Assembly (NCBI GenBank): GCA_015231995.1
Contig: JADGAO010000015.1
Coordinates: forward strand, 1 to 24,625
Reading direction: 5' to 3'
Source: Nitrospinota bacterium
Lineage (GTDB): Bacteria > Nitrospinota_A > UBA7883 > JACRLM01
DNA: 24,625 nucleotides
Positions within the stretch are counted from its first letter, which is position 1; each line of letters opens with the position of its first letter. Shown piece by piece: positions 1 through 6,604 of the stretch. The position numbers were made by a program, and so were the translations under genes. Below the pieces are notes generated by a model, which was given only the letters and a program-made list of their open reading frames with translations, had not been told where the DNA came from and did not search any database.

Positions 1-77
1 AATGAAAAACAAAGCAATCGGGAGCCAAAGCGTTTTCAACTTCGGAATCCGGGATCAAGCATAATATTCGGTTTTAC

Positions 78-130
78 TTTGATTCTTCGGTCGAGGACTC
101 CCTCAGGATGACAACGATTATGTCATTCAG
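78..130. repeat. Dispersed palindromic repeat copy downstream of jag
   Basis: Positions 78-116 carry the reverse-orientation form of a repeat seen elsewhere in the window. They match 21621-21659 with a single T/C difference. A fragment of a forward copy (TGTCATTCAG) follows at 121-130 and runs into the jag terminator. I recognise no gene in 1-190. Confidence 0.75.
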
Positions 131-165
131 AAAAAAAACCGGCGGCCTTCTTAAAAGACCGCCGG
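131..165 (-). terminator. Intrinsic terminator of the rpmH-jag operon
   Basis: Read on the minus strand, a 9-bp GC-rich stem (CCGGCGGTC with GGCCGCCGG, one G-T pair) encloses a 9-nt loop and is followed by eight T. It begins 26 bp after the jag stop, so it is a textbook rho-independent terminator closing this operon. Confidence 0.93.
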
Positions 166-190
166 CTTGTAGGCTATACGATTCTAAACT

Positions 191-1375
191 TTATCTTCCC
201 CTGTCCCTGCCGCGTCCGCCACGGTCGCCGCCACGATCACGATCCCTGTCGTGATGACCGCCACTGCCACCCCGGTCGCGTCCTCCGCCACCGCCGCCGC
301 GATCGTTGCCTCCACGGAATCCGCCCCTGCCGCCGCCCGGTTTTTTGGACGGGGCCTTTGCGCCAGCGGGATGAACGACAACCCTGCGCCGGTTGCCTTC
401 ACCCTCGGACTTCGTGGTCAACCGGGTGTCCCCGGCCAAAGCCGTATGGACAATACGCCGCTCCGCCGGGTTCATCGGTGGCAGGGCCACTGAACGTTTC
501 GTGCGGATTGCGTCTTTCGCCGCTTCCTTGGCCATGTCTATAACCCTGTGGCGTTTCCGGTCACGGTAATTTTCGGTGTCCAGGACTATACGTATGCGAG
601 TCTCCAGTTTCCTGTTTATCGCAAGGTCGGTAAGATACTGCAAGGCTTCCAGGGTCTCCCCTTTCCTGCCGATCAATAACCCACCGCTGTCCGAATCTAT
701 CTGGACATGAAGCCTGTCAGCCAGTTTATAGCCTTTAACCTCGGCCTTGATCCCCATGTCTTCAAGAATGCCGCTGACAAAGTTCACCGAGTCAACGCGG
801 GCTTCTTCTGTAATCGGAGAGCCTTCCACATCTTCCAGATGAACCGGTACGATAGGCTCCTCTTCCTCGAACACTTCCTCTTCCACGACAGGCGCTTTTG
901 CGGTGGGGGCAGGCTTTTTCGCTGTGGGACGCGGAGTCGTAGATAATGGATCGGGATTAAAAATGCGCCGCCCAAACCCTTTTCCTTTTTTGGGAATCAC
1001 GACCCCCGCAGGCCCTTCGGATATCCAGGGGCGATAACGGGATTCCATCGTGACCACATCGCTTTCCACCGTTACGCTCTCCGGCGACGGTTCACGAGGC
1101 TCCCTTGTTTTCCGCGCGCGTTCTGGCTCGTGTGCGGATTGGTGAGTCTCCTCACGGACAGACTCGACCCTGTGGGAAGACTCCTCAGTCGGCGCAGTTT
1201 CGAGTTGTTTGAGACGAGCCTTGATCTTGTAGACCCGGCCACCCATGCCCAGAAATTTACGGGTGACTTTCACTTCCTCTACCTCAAGCTGATCCGGGGT
1301 CTGCGCCCCAAGTGCCTTCAGGGCCTTCGCAATCGTCTCTTCCTTAGTTTCGCCTTCGAAATCAAGCCATTCCAT
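191..1375 (-). CDS. jag: Jag/KhpB-family RNA-binding protein with RGG-like tail
   Basis: This 394-residue protein is the SpoIIIJ-associated (KhpB) RNA-binding protein usually encoded beside yidC. Residues 1-55 form the Jag-N domain. Residues 60-195 are a charged, proline-rich linker with an acidic patch near 165-173. Residues 196-270 form a KH domain with the GRKG turn at 236-239. Residues 300-336 form an R3H domain with the R-x3-H signature at 306-310. The last 45 or so residues are almost only Gly, Arg, Asp and His with many RGG units, which is not standard for the family and may add RNA affinity. It starts at ATG 17 bp after yidC and is followed by the operon terminator. The family is linked to RNA binding and envelope or division control; the exact targets here are unknown. 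Confidence 0.93.
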   Translation of the reverse strand: MEWLDFEGETKEETIAKALKALGAQTPDQLEVEEVKVTRKFLGMGGRVYKIKARLKQLETAPTEESSHRVESVREETHQSAHEPERARKTREPREPSPESVTVESDVVTMESRYRPWISEGPAGVVIPKKGKGFGRRIFNPDPLSTTPRPTAKKPAPTAKAPVVEEEVFEEEEPIVPVHLEDVEGSPITEEARVDSVNFVSGILEDMGIKAEVKGYKLADRLHVQIDSDSGGLLIGRKGETLEALQYLTDLAINRKLETRIRIVLDTENYRDRKRHRVIDMAKEAAKDAIRTKRSVALPPMNPAERRIVHTALAGDTRLTTKSEGEGNRRRVVVHPAGAKAPSKKPGGGRGGFRGGNDRGGGGGGRDRGGSGGHHDRDRDRGGDRGGRGRDRGR

Positions 1376-1392
1376 ATGCAGTTTTCACCTTT

Positions 1393-3165
1393 TCAGTTGG
1401 CTTCCTTGCCGGCTTCCCTGTAGATCAACCACTGCTGGATTATCGTCAATGTGTTATTAACCAGCCAATAGATCACAAGACCGGAGGGGAATGTGAGAAA
1501 CATGAATGTAAAGATGACAGGCATCGCCATCATCATCTTGCGTTGAAGCGGATCGCCTGTTTTGGGCGTCATCATCTGCTGGATAACCATGGTCACACCC
1601 ATGATTATCGGTGTCACATAATAAGGGTCGTGTTGAGCCAGGTCTTTTATCCAGAGAATCCACCCGGCGCCCTTGAGCTCGATAGACTCCAGCAGGACTT
1701 TGTACAACGCGAAAAATATCGGTATCTGTATGATCATGGGAAGGCACCCGCCAAGCGGGTTGACCTTGTGTTCTTTGTACAGCCTGAACATTTCCTGGTT
1801 CAGTTTTTCCTTATCGTTCTTATACGCCTCCTGGATGCGTTTCATATGGGGCTGTATTTTCTGGAGCTTCTGCATGGAACGGAACGATTTCTGCGAAAGC
1901 GGGAAAAAGATCACCTTCATCAATATCGTAAGCATGATGATCGCCCAACCCCAGTTCCCGACATAATCGTGGAACAGGCTAAGTAGCTGGTACAACGGCT
2001 TGGCGATGATATCGAACCAACCGTAATCAATCAGCGAATATGCGCCGTTGGTGAATTTGCTTAAAAGGGCGTGCTCCTTGGGGCCGACGAAAAAGTTGAT
2101 CGTCTCCGCTTTGTCGTCCTGACGGGCTTTGAAAGCCCACTCCAGAGCGTAATTTGCGTCGTTGATAAACTGCGTGGACAAGGTGTGTTCACCCGCTCCG
2201 GCTGGCATGGCGATGGCCGTGTAGTACCGGTTTACGTGCGCGGCCCAGGGGATTTCGCCTTTGTAAGTTTTGCGAGGTTCTTTTTCCGAAAGGGTTTCGG
2301 CAATTCTGGCTTTATTGAGCAAAAGGACCGGGCCGACGTAAGAATAGGCGCCCATCGAGGTGTCTTCATCGTCACCCAAGCCGGTCCAGACAATCGAATA
2401 ATCGAACGCGCCCCATTTCGGGTCGCTCTGCACTAGAACCGAAAGATCGAAATTATAAGCGTTCGGGTAAAAAGTGTATTTTTTCCAGATGCGTACGCCA
2501 GACTCGTCGGTAAACTCGTAAGTTACGGAATATGGGGCGGAACCATCCTTAAGAACGACCTCCCCACCCTTTGCGTCGGTGGAGAAAAGCGCATGGTTCA
2601 CCTTGTCGGAAAAAGTGTCTTTGGGGAACTTCAACCCCAGTAACGGATAAACCTTGGCGCCTAATAAGGCTTTACCGTCCTTGGCAAGTTTGGCCTGTGT
2701 CGCCTCGAAGTCAAACCGGAGGTTTATATGATGTTTGTTCTGGCTGGTGTATTTATCCAACTTGTATTGGAGAGGAACGGCCCCACGGCTGGTTAAAACA
2801 ATCTCCGCCACACCGGTTTTGATAATCAGCCTGTTATCAGCAGGTTGATGAGAACCTTGCGGAAGCGCAACGGCTTCTACCCTCTCAACTGGAAGGGGGG
2901 CGTCCAATGGTTTTCCAGAGGACGCCTGCTCCGTCTTTTCCGCCTGAACGGGGGTTTCGGGGTTTGAGGCGGTTGAGGTGGCTTGAGAAGGTTCCACCTT
3001 GTCCTTAACGGTGGATTCAGCTGTTCTTCTATCGTCAACAACTACAGGCGCCTGCTCCGACTGTTTCCTTATGAATTCGCCAAAACGCCATTCATAGTAA
3101 AAGTTATAGGTCAAAAGCAGGGCAAGCGAAGCCGCAAGGCCAATAATAAAGTTTCTATCAATCAT
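1393..3165 (-). CDS. yidC: Membrane protein insertase YidC
   Basis: YidC inserts and folds inner-membrane proteins, alone or with the Sec translocon. The 590-residue length fits the Gram-negative type. It has an N-terminal membrane anchor (about 6-24), a disordered Pro/Ser/Glu linker (about 35-105) and a periplasmic P1 beta domain (about 110-365). The C-terminal five-helix core runs from about 400 to 585, with the conserved VNPLGGCLPMIIQ stretch at 468-480. The groove residue that is Arg366 in E. coli appears as Lys417 (LMKVIFFPLS), a substitution common in other YidC proteins. The ATG overlaps the yidD stop as ATGA, so the two are probably translationally coupled. jag follows 17 bp downstream. 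Confidence 0.98.
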   Translation of the reverse strand: MIDRNFIIGLAASLALLLTYNFYYEWRFGEFIRKQSEQAPVVVDDRRTAESTVKDKVEPSQATSTASNPETPVQAEKTEQASSGKPLDAPLPVERVEAVALPQGSHQPADNRLIIKTGVAEIVLTSRGAVPLQYKLDKYTSQNKHHINLRFDFEATQAKLAKDGKALLGAKVYPLLGLKFPKDTFSDKVNHALFSTDAKGGEVVLKDGSAPYSVTYEFTDESGVRIWKKYTFYPNAYNFDLSVLVQSDPKWGAFDYSIVWTGLGDDEDTSMGAYSYVGPVLLLNKARIAETLSEKEPRKTYKGEIPWAAHVNRYYTAIAMPAGAGEHTLSTQFINDANYALEWAFKARQDDKAETINFFVGPKEHALLSKFTNGAYSLIDYGWFDIIAKPLYQLLSLFHDYVGNWGWAIIMLTILMKVIFFPLSQKSFRSMQKLQKIQPHMKRIQEAYKNDKEKLNQEMFRLYKEHKVNPLGGCLPMIIQIPIFFALYKVLLESIELKGAGWILWIKDLAQHDPYYVTPIIMGVTMVIQQMMTPKTGDPLQRKMMMAMPVIFTFMFLTFPSGLVIYWLVNNTLTIIQQWLIYREAGKEAN

Positions 3166-3377
3166 GGAACAGCGTCAAATCCTCCCTTGCTCAGGGGGTT
3201 GCATCGTAAAACCCTTTTCACCGCAAACCACACCCCTTTGAACGCGCCATGCTTTTCTATAGCCTCGGCGGCGTAACGGGAGCAGGTTGGGTGATAAATG
3301 CAGGAAGGGGGCAAAAAAGGCGAAAACAAAAGCTTGTAGCTTTTGATCGCCAGCACGAGCGCCCTTCTCACAATCAC
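3162..3377 (-). CDS. yidD: Membrane protein insertion efficiency factor YidD
   Basis: This 71-residue protein has the YidD hallmark SCIYHPTCSRYAAEAI, the RCNP motif near the C-terminus and an amphipathic N-terminal segment. YidD proteins sit at the inner face of the membrane and assist YidC-dependent insertion. I chose the GTG at 3377; a second in-frame GTG at 3371 is possible. No Shine-Dalgarno is visible. The GTG overlaps the stop of a possible 33-codon ORF (GTGA), so translation may depend on coupling from upstream. The stop overlaps the yidC start by 4 nt. Confidence 0.95.
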   Translation of the reverse strand: MIVRRALVLAIKSYKLLFSPFLPPSCIYHPTCSRYAAEAIEKHGAFKGVWFAVKRVLRCNPLSKGGFDAVP

Positions 3378-3475
3378 AAAGACGACGCGGAGGAAATGAG
3401 GGGAATCCCTCGCCGGGCTGTCGCAAGGAAGGAAATATGTCGCGGCGGTCTATTTGAAGCAATCCGGTTTTTCAT
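3374..3475 (-). CDS. Possible 33-residue ORF bridging rnpA and yidD
   Basis: The ATG overlaps the rnpA stop (ATGA) and the stop overlaps the yidD GTG (GTGA). The ORF therefore exactly fills the 94-bp gap between the two genes. The product would be basic at its start (MKNRIASNRPPRH) with no domain I recognise. Its function could simply be to carry ribosomes to yidD, which lacks a visible ribosome binding site. A chance ORF of this size is common, so this is tentative. Confidence 0.25.
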   Translation of the reverse strand: MKNRIASNRPPRHISFLATARRGIPLISSASSL

Positions 3476-3996
3476 ACCCGGTTTTGCCTGGCGTTGCGCG
3501 TCTGTTTTGAGCGTTGCCCGGCGAATTTCATGAATTCGCTTTCCACATCCGAGTATTTAACCGGTGGATTTTTCGGGTTGACGCGTATTATTAAATCCAC
3601 CCCCTCTACAAGGTGAGTCCGATTTAATCTGAATACTTCGCGCAACAGCCTTTTTATCCTGTTCCTTCTAGCCGCTTTTCCTGTCTTCCTTGTTACTGTC
3701 AGCCCCAGGCGCGATATCTCTCCACCGTTTGGGAGATATGTGAACTCCAGCATTTCTCCGCGAAACCTCTTGCCTTTCAAGAGCGTATCGCTAAACTCGC
3801 GCCTTTTTAGAAGCCTCGATTCCCTGCCAAACCGGAAACTACCGGTTAAACTGCGAGCCGCTTGCGGCCCTTCGCCCTTCTGCTCTTCAACACCAGCCGT
3901 CCGCCTTTGGTCCTCATGCGCACCATGAAACCGTGGGTTCTCTTCCTTCTCGTGTTGTGCGGCTGATAAGTCCTCTTCACGTTCTTTCTCCCTCAC
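3472..3996 (-). CDS. rnpA: Ribonuclease P protein component with N-terminal extension, containing rpmH out of frame
   Basis: RnpA is the protein subunit of RNase P, which cleaves 5' leaders from tRNA precursors. The family core runs from about residue 55 to 160 of this frame. It has the FRFGRESRLLKRREF start, the LGLTVTRKTG strand and the RNR motif at 111-113 (ARRNRIKRLLREVFR). The expected start near 3834 has no ATG, GTG, TTG, CTG or ATH codon in frame. The only usual start is the GTG at 3996, giving 174 residues with about 54 extra acidic, Gln/Glu-rich N-terminal residues. That extension is read through the whole of rpmH in a different frame. No clear Shine-Dalgarno precedes 3996. The identity is certain; the start is inferred. 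Confidence 0.88.
   Translation of the reverse strand: MREKEREEDLSAAQHEKEENPRFHGAHEDQRRTAGVEEQKGEGPQAARSLTGSFRFGRESRLLKRREFSDTLLKGKRFRGEMLEFTYLPNGGEISRLGLTVTRKTGKAARRNRIKRLLREVFRLNRTHLVEGVDLIIRVNPKNPPVKYSDVESEFMKFAGQRSKQTRNARQNRV
3846..3980 (-). CDS. rpmH: Ribosomal protein L34
   Basis: The 44-codon frame begins at a GTG and encodes the classic L34 peptide: KRTYQPHNTRRKRTHGF at the N-terminus and RRAKGRKRLAV before the TAA. L34 is a small basic protein of the large ribosomal subunit and normally stands immediately before rnpA. An AGGGAG Shine-Dalgarno lies 7 nt before the GTG. The gene lies completely within the open frame of rnpA, which starts 16 nt upstream in another frame. A promoter candidate lies at 4031-4059. 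Confidence 0.97.
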   Translation of the reverse strand: MKRTYQPHNTRRKRTHGFMVRMRTKGGRLVLKSRRAKGRKRLAV

Positions 3997-4000
3997 TATC

Positions 4001-4013
4001 CGGAATTTTTCCG
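4001..4013 (-). promoter_or_regulatory. Small hairpin in the rpmH/rnpA leader
   Basis: CGGAA-AAA-TTCCG on the minus strand forms a 5-bp stem with a 3-nt loop. It ends 4 nt before the GTG proposed for rnpA and could affect which of the two nested starts is used. The role is only inferred. Confidence 0.3.
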
Positions 4014-4030
4014 AAATATTTTAAACTGAA

Positions 4031-4059
4031 ACATTAACATGATAGTTCGATTACGTCAA
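4031..4059 (-). promoter_or_regulatory. Sigma70-type promoter candidate for rpmH-rnpA
   Basis: TTGACG at 4054-4059 and TAATGT at 4031-4036 are separated by 17 bp, in the 89-bp gap between the rph stop and the rpmH start. The -35 box is good (5 of 6). The -10 box is weak but keeps the key T, A and final T. Confidence 0.5.
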
Positions 4060-4088
4060 TTTATAATCAGCAACCCCATAATCGGCAT

Positions 4089-4799
4089 TCACACACCCGT
4101 CACTTCCCTCTGTTTCTCGAATATCTTCGACAACCCCGCCCGCGACACATTCATCATCGCCGTCATATCCTCGAACCCGAATGGGTGAGTCTCCGCTGTC
4201 CCCTGAACCTCCACCAATAATCCGCCGCCGGTCATAACGATGTTCATGTCCACTTCCGCAGAGCTGTCTTCTTCATACGCAAGGTCGAGCGTCACAGAAC
4301 CTTGAACAATCCCGACCGATATCGCGGCCACCTGATCTTTTATCGGCGATCGCGCTATGCGCTCCTTGGCCATCAACCACGCCACCGCATCGGACAGCGC
4401 GATATACGCGCCGGTTATAGAGGCGCATCGTGTGCCGCCATCGGCCTGTATCACATCGCAGTCCACGGTGATTGTCCGTTCGCCAAGCAGGGCTGGTTCA
4501 ATGATGCAACGCAGAGACCTGCCGATGAGACGCTGTATCTCCATCACACGGCCATTGAGCCCTTTGCGCTCTCTGGGTGTTCTCGTATGCGTGGCGCGGG
4601 GAAGCATCGAGTATTCTGCGGTGACCCAGCCTTTGCCTTTATCTTTCATGAACGGCGGGGCCTTTTCTTCCACAGTGGCCGAACAGAGCACATGAGTGTC
4701 GCCCATCTTGATCAGGGCGGAGCCTTCCGCGTGTTTGAACACTCCACGCTCTATGGTCATCGGCCTCAGTTCATCAGCTCCGCGTCCGTCTTTTCTCAA
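4089..4799 (-). CDS. rph: Ribonuclease PH
   Basis: RNase PH is a phosphorolytic 3'-5' exoribonuclease that trims tRNA 3' ends and helps degrade structured RNA, acting as a hexameric ring. The 236-residue length is typical. The N-terminal RKDGRGADELRP, the TAEYSMLPRAT and RTPRERKG stretches and the DCDVIQADGGTR phosphate/active-site motif are all present. The start is TTG, supported by GGAGG 6 nt upstream and by the family N-terminus. murI ends 12 bp upstream, so the two are probably co-transcribed. RNase PH beside the RNase P protein gene puts two tRNA-maturation enzymes side by side. Confidence 0.96.
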   Translation of the reverse strand: MRKDGRGADELRPMTIERGVFKHAEGSALIKMGDTHVLCSATVEEKAPPFMKDKGKGWVTAEYSMLPRATHTRTPRERKGLNGRVMEIQRLIGRSLRCIIEPALLGERTITVDCDVIQADGGTRCASITGAYIALSDAVAWLMAKERIARSPIKDQVAAISVGIVQGSVTLDLAYEEDSSAEVDMNIVMTGGGLLVEVQGTAETHPFGFEDMTAMMNVSRAGLSKIFEKQREVTGV

Positions 4800-4811
4800 A
4801 TCAGGCCTCCA

Positions 4812-5615
4812 TCAAATAATGTCAACAAGCGTCACGCCGCTTATCTCAAGGTTCTCGCCAAGCAGTCTGCGCCCTACTTCCAGGCTTCGCTCCGGGGAGT
4901 CTGTCACGGCGAGCGATATTTTGCCCCGCGTCGAGCCGTTGGCTCGGAGGCCAAGACCGGTTAGTCTCTCCCCAACTATCCGCGCCGTTTCTTCCGCCGA
5001 ATCTATCAGCCGAACTCCATCGCCGAGGACGGACTGGATCACGCCTTTAAGCGGCGGATAGTGTGTGCATCCAAGCACGAGCGCGTCTATTTTACCTTTA
5101 AATTCTTGCAGGTACTCCTTCGTCACCGCATGGGCCACTTCGTTGTCCGTCCAGCCCTCCTCCGCCAGAGCGACAAACAACGGACAGGCTTTCGAGATAA
5201 CTTTTGTCCCGGGATGCAATCGGTTAATCTCAGACGGATATTTGTTCGACCGGATAGTCGCTTCGGTGCCGATAACGCCAATCGCCACAGACGCCTTTTT
5301 CAACGCGGCGATGACCCCGCCCTCCACCACTCCTATCACGGGGTAATCGGTCAACCGAACGACATCGTCCAGCGCATGGGCGGAGGCGGTGTTGCACGCC
5401 ACCACGATCATCTTTACTCCCTGACTGAGCAGGAAGCGGGCGTTGTTCACAGAATATTTAATGATCGTCTCTTTGGATTTGGTTCCGTAAGGGACGCGGG
5501 CCGTGTCGCCAAGATACACGATGGATTCGGCGGGCAACAACTCGTGAATAGCGCGAAGGACGGTAAGACCGCCTATGCCTGAATCGAAAATCCCTATCGG
5601 GCGCGTATCGCTCAT
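4812..5615 (-). CDS. murI: Glutamate racemase
   Basis: MurI converts L-glutamate to D-glutamate for peptidoglycan in the cytoplasm. The 267-residue protein has the N-terminal IGIFDSGIGGLTVL (Asp11, Ser12), YLGDTARVPYG, and the two catalytic cysteines in VVACNTASA (Cys74) and LGCTHYPPL (Cys183). It is followed 12 bp later by rph. The start is ATG with no clear Shine-Dalgarno. The upstream stretch is AT-rich with a TAAAAT at 5624-5629 that could be a -10 box. Confidence 0.97.
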   Translation of the reverse strand: MSDTRPIGIFDSGIGGLTVLRAIHELLPAESIVYLGDTARVPYGTKSKETIIKYSVNNARFLLSQGVKMIVVACNTASAHALDDVVRLTDYPVIGVVEGGVIAALKKASVAIGVIGTEATIRSNKYPSEINRLHPGTKVISKACPLFVALAEEGWTDNEVAHAVTKEYLQEFKGKIDALVLGCTHYPPLKGVIQSVLGDGVRLIDSAEETARIVGERLTGLGLRANGSTRGKISLAVTDSPERSLEVGRRLLGENLEISGVTLVDII

Positions 5616-5657
5616 TTATTTTTATTTTATGGAAAGATGTGTCGAATGGCGATCCCA

Positions 5658-5776
5658 TGCCCCTCTGACAAGGGGGGTGGCGCGTCTTCGCGCCGGGGGG
5701 TTTAGCCCAAGAAACCCCCGCTCACGAGCCTGCCCTGAGCCTGTCGAAGGGTTCGCCGCCCCCTTATCAGGGGGCC
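5658..5776. repeat. Hairpin-cluster element between murI and the TIM-barrel gene
   Basis: Within about 115 bp there are several inverted repeats. One at 5660-5675 has 5-bp arms. A perfect 6-bp stem lies at 5679-5694 (GGCGCG-tctt-CGCGCC). An 8-bp stem has arms at 5696-5703 and 5712-5719. A 7-bp stem lies at 5758-5775. The outer ends (5660-5682 and 5755-5774) are also imperfectly complementary to each other, as in a small MITE. The CCTGAGCCTGTCGAAGGGTTC segment is related to sequence inside the repeats at 11651 and 21525. It lies downstream of the gene at 5798-6604 and may act as its terminator. Confidence 0.6.
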
Positions 5777-5797
5777 CAAGAACTATCTCCTGTCCCA

Positions 5798-6604
5798 TCA
5801 TGTCAAGGAAGAGGACGGAAGATTGTTAGCCTTGCCCACTCCCAGGCTCTCCAAAACTTTCAAACTCTCGTCAAGCCCATCCTCTTGATGCGGTTCCATT
5901 ACAAGTATGGGTTTGGCGCCCACCTCGTCAAGCTTCGAGAAAAGCTGGGCAAAATCGAATGTCCCGCTCGCCATCCCGTTATGGTCGTCGCGTTCGCCAT
6001 AGTTGTTATGCAGATGCAGTTCCACGATCTTCCCGCCAAGCGAATCCATCCAGTCATTCAATGGCGTTTTGGAAAACATGTTGAAATGCCCGGAGTCGAA
6101 ACATATCCCGAATCTTTGCGATCCAACTTCATCCACCACTCGGCGCAAAAGCTCCGGCCCTCTCTCGAATATGTTCTCCAGCGCGATAAGACAGCCGGAT
6201 TCACCCGTCAATTCCAACAATCTCGCCCACATCTCCACTGCTCGCGTCACAAAACCGTTGGCGTCTTTCCAATACCGGTTTTCATCGTAACCGGGATGAA
6301 CCACTATAGTTTCTGCGTTCAACCTTCCGGCAAGAACGGATGTTTGGGCAAACCTCATCAGCGTCGCCTGCCGTACAAGCGGATCGGAACCGCCCGGGGA
6401 CATGTCCATGAAAGGCGCGTGAAGAGTAATCCGGGAGCCGGTAGATTTTTTCCATGACAGGATTTTTTCCAGCAGAGCGTCGGGAAAATTCTCGGCGCTT
6501 TCCCAGGAGAGCTGTATCTCCAGGTTCAGGTTTTTCTCGGCGAGAAGCTGGAGCTTACCCTCTACCTTTGGAAACGTCAGAGAGAGGCCTGGGCGGCGCC
6601 TCAT
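5798..6604 (-). CDS. Xylose isomerase-like TIM-barrel protein (sugar phosphate isomerase/epimerase family)
   Basis: This 268-residue protein resembles the AP-endonuclease-2 / sugar isomerase TIM-barrel superfamily. Candidate metal-binding residues sit at strand ends in the expected order: His62 (TLHAPF), His103 (VVHPG), Glu143 (ALENIF), Asp170 and His173 (CFDSGHFN), His197/His199 (ELHLHNN), Asp207/His208 and Glu237 (VMEPHQ). The substrate cannot be told from sequence; endonuclease IV is unlikely because the overall motif set is that of the isomerase branch. The ATG overlaps the gyrB stop by 4 nt (ATGA), so it is translationally coupled to gyrase. Confidence 0.8.
   Translation of the reverse strand: MRRRPGLSLTFPKVEGKLQLLAEKNLNLEIQLSWESAENFPDALLEKILSWKKSTGSRITLHAPFMDMSPGGSDPLVRQATLMRFAQTSVLAGRLNAETIVVHPGYDENRYWKDANGFVTRAVEMWARLLELTGESGCLIALENIFERGPELLRRVVDEVGSQRFGICFDSGHFNMFSKTPLNDWMDSLGGKIVELHLHNNYGERDDHNGMASGTFDFAQLFSKLDEVGAKPILVMEPHQEDGLDESLKVLESLGVGKANNLPSSSLT

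Noticed and set aside
184..402. Small open frame overlapping the end of jag
   Set aside because: Its Ala/Val-rich sequence is only the other-frame reading of the Gly/Arg-rich jag tail.
1900..2000. Loss of the essential YidC groove arginine
   Set aside because: Lys417 replaces it, and a positive lysine at this place is accepted in the family.
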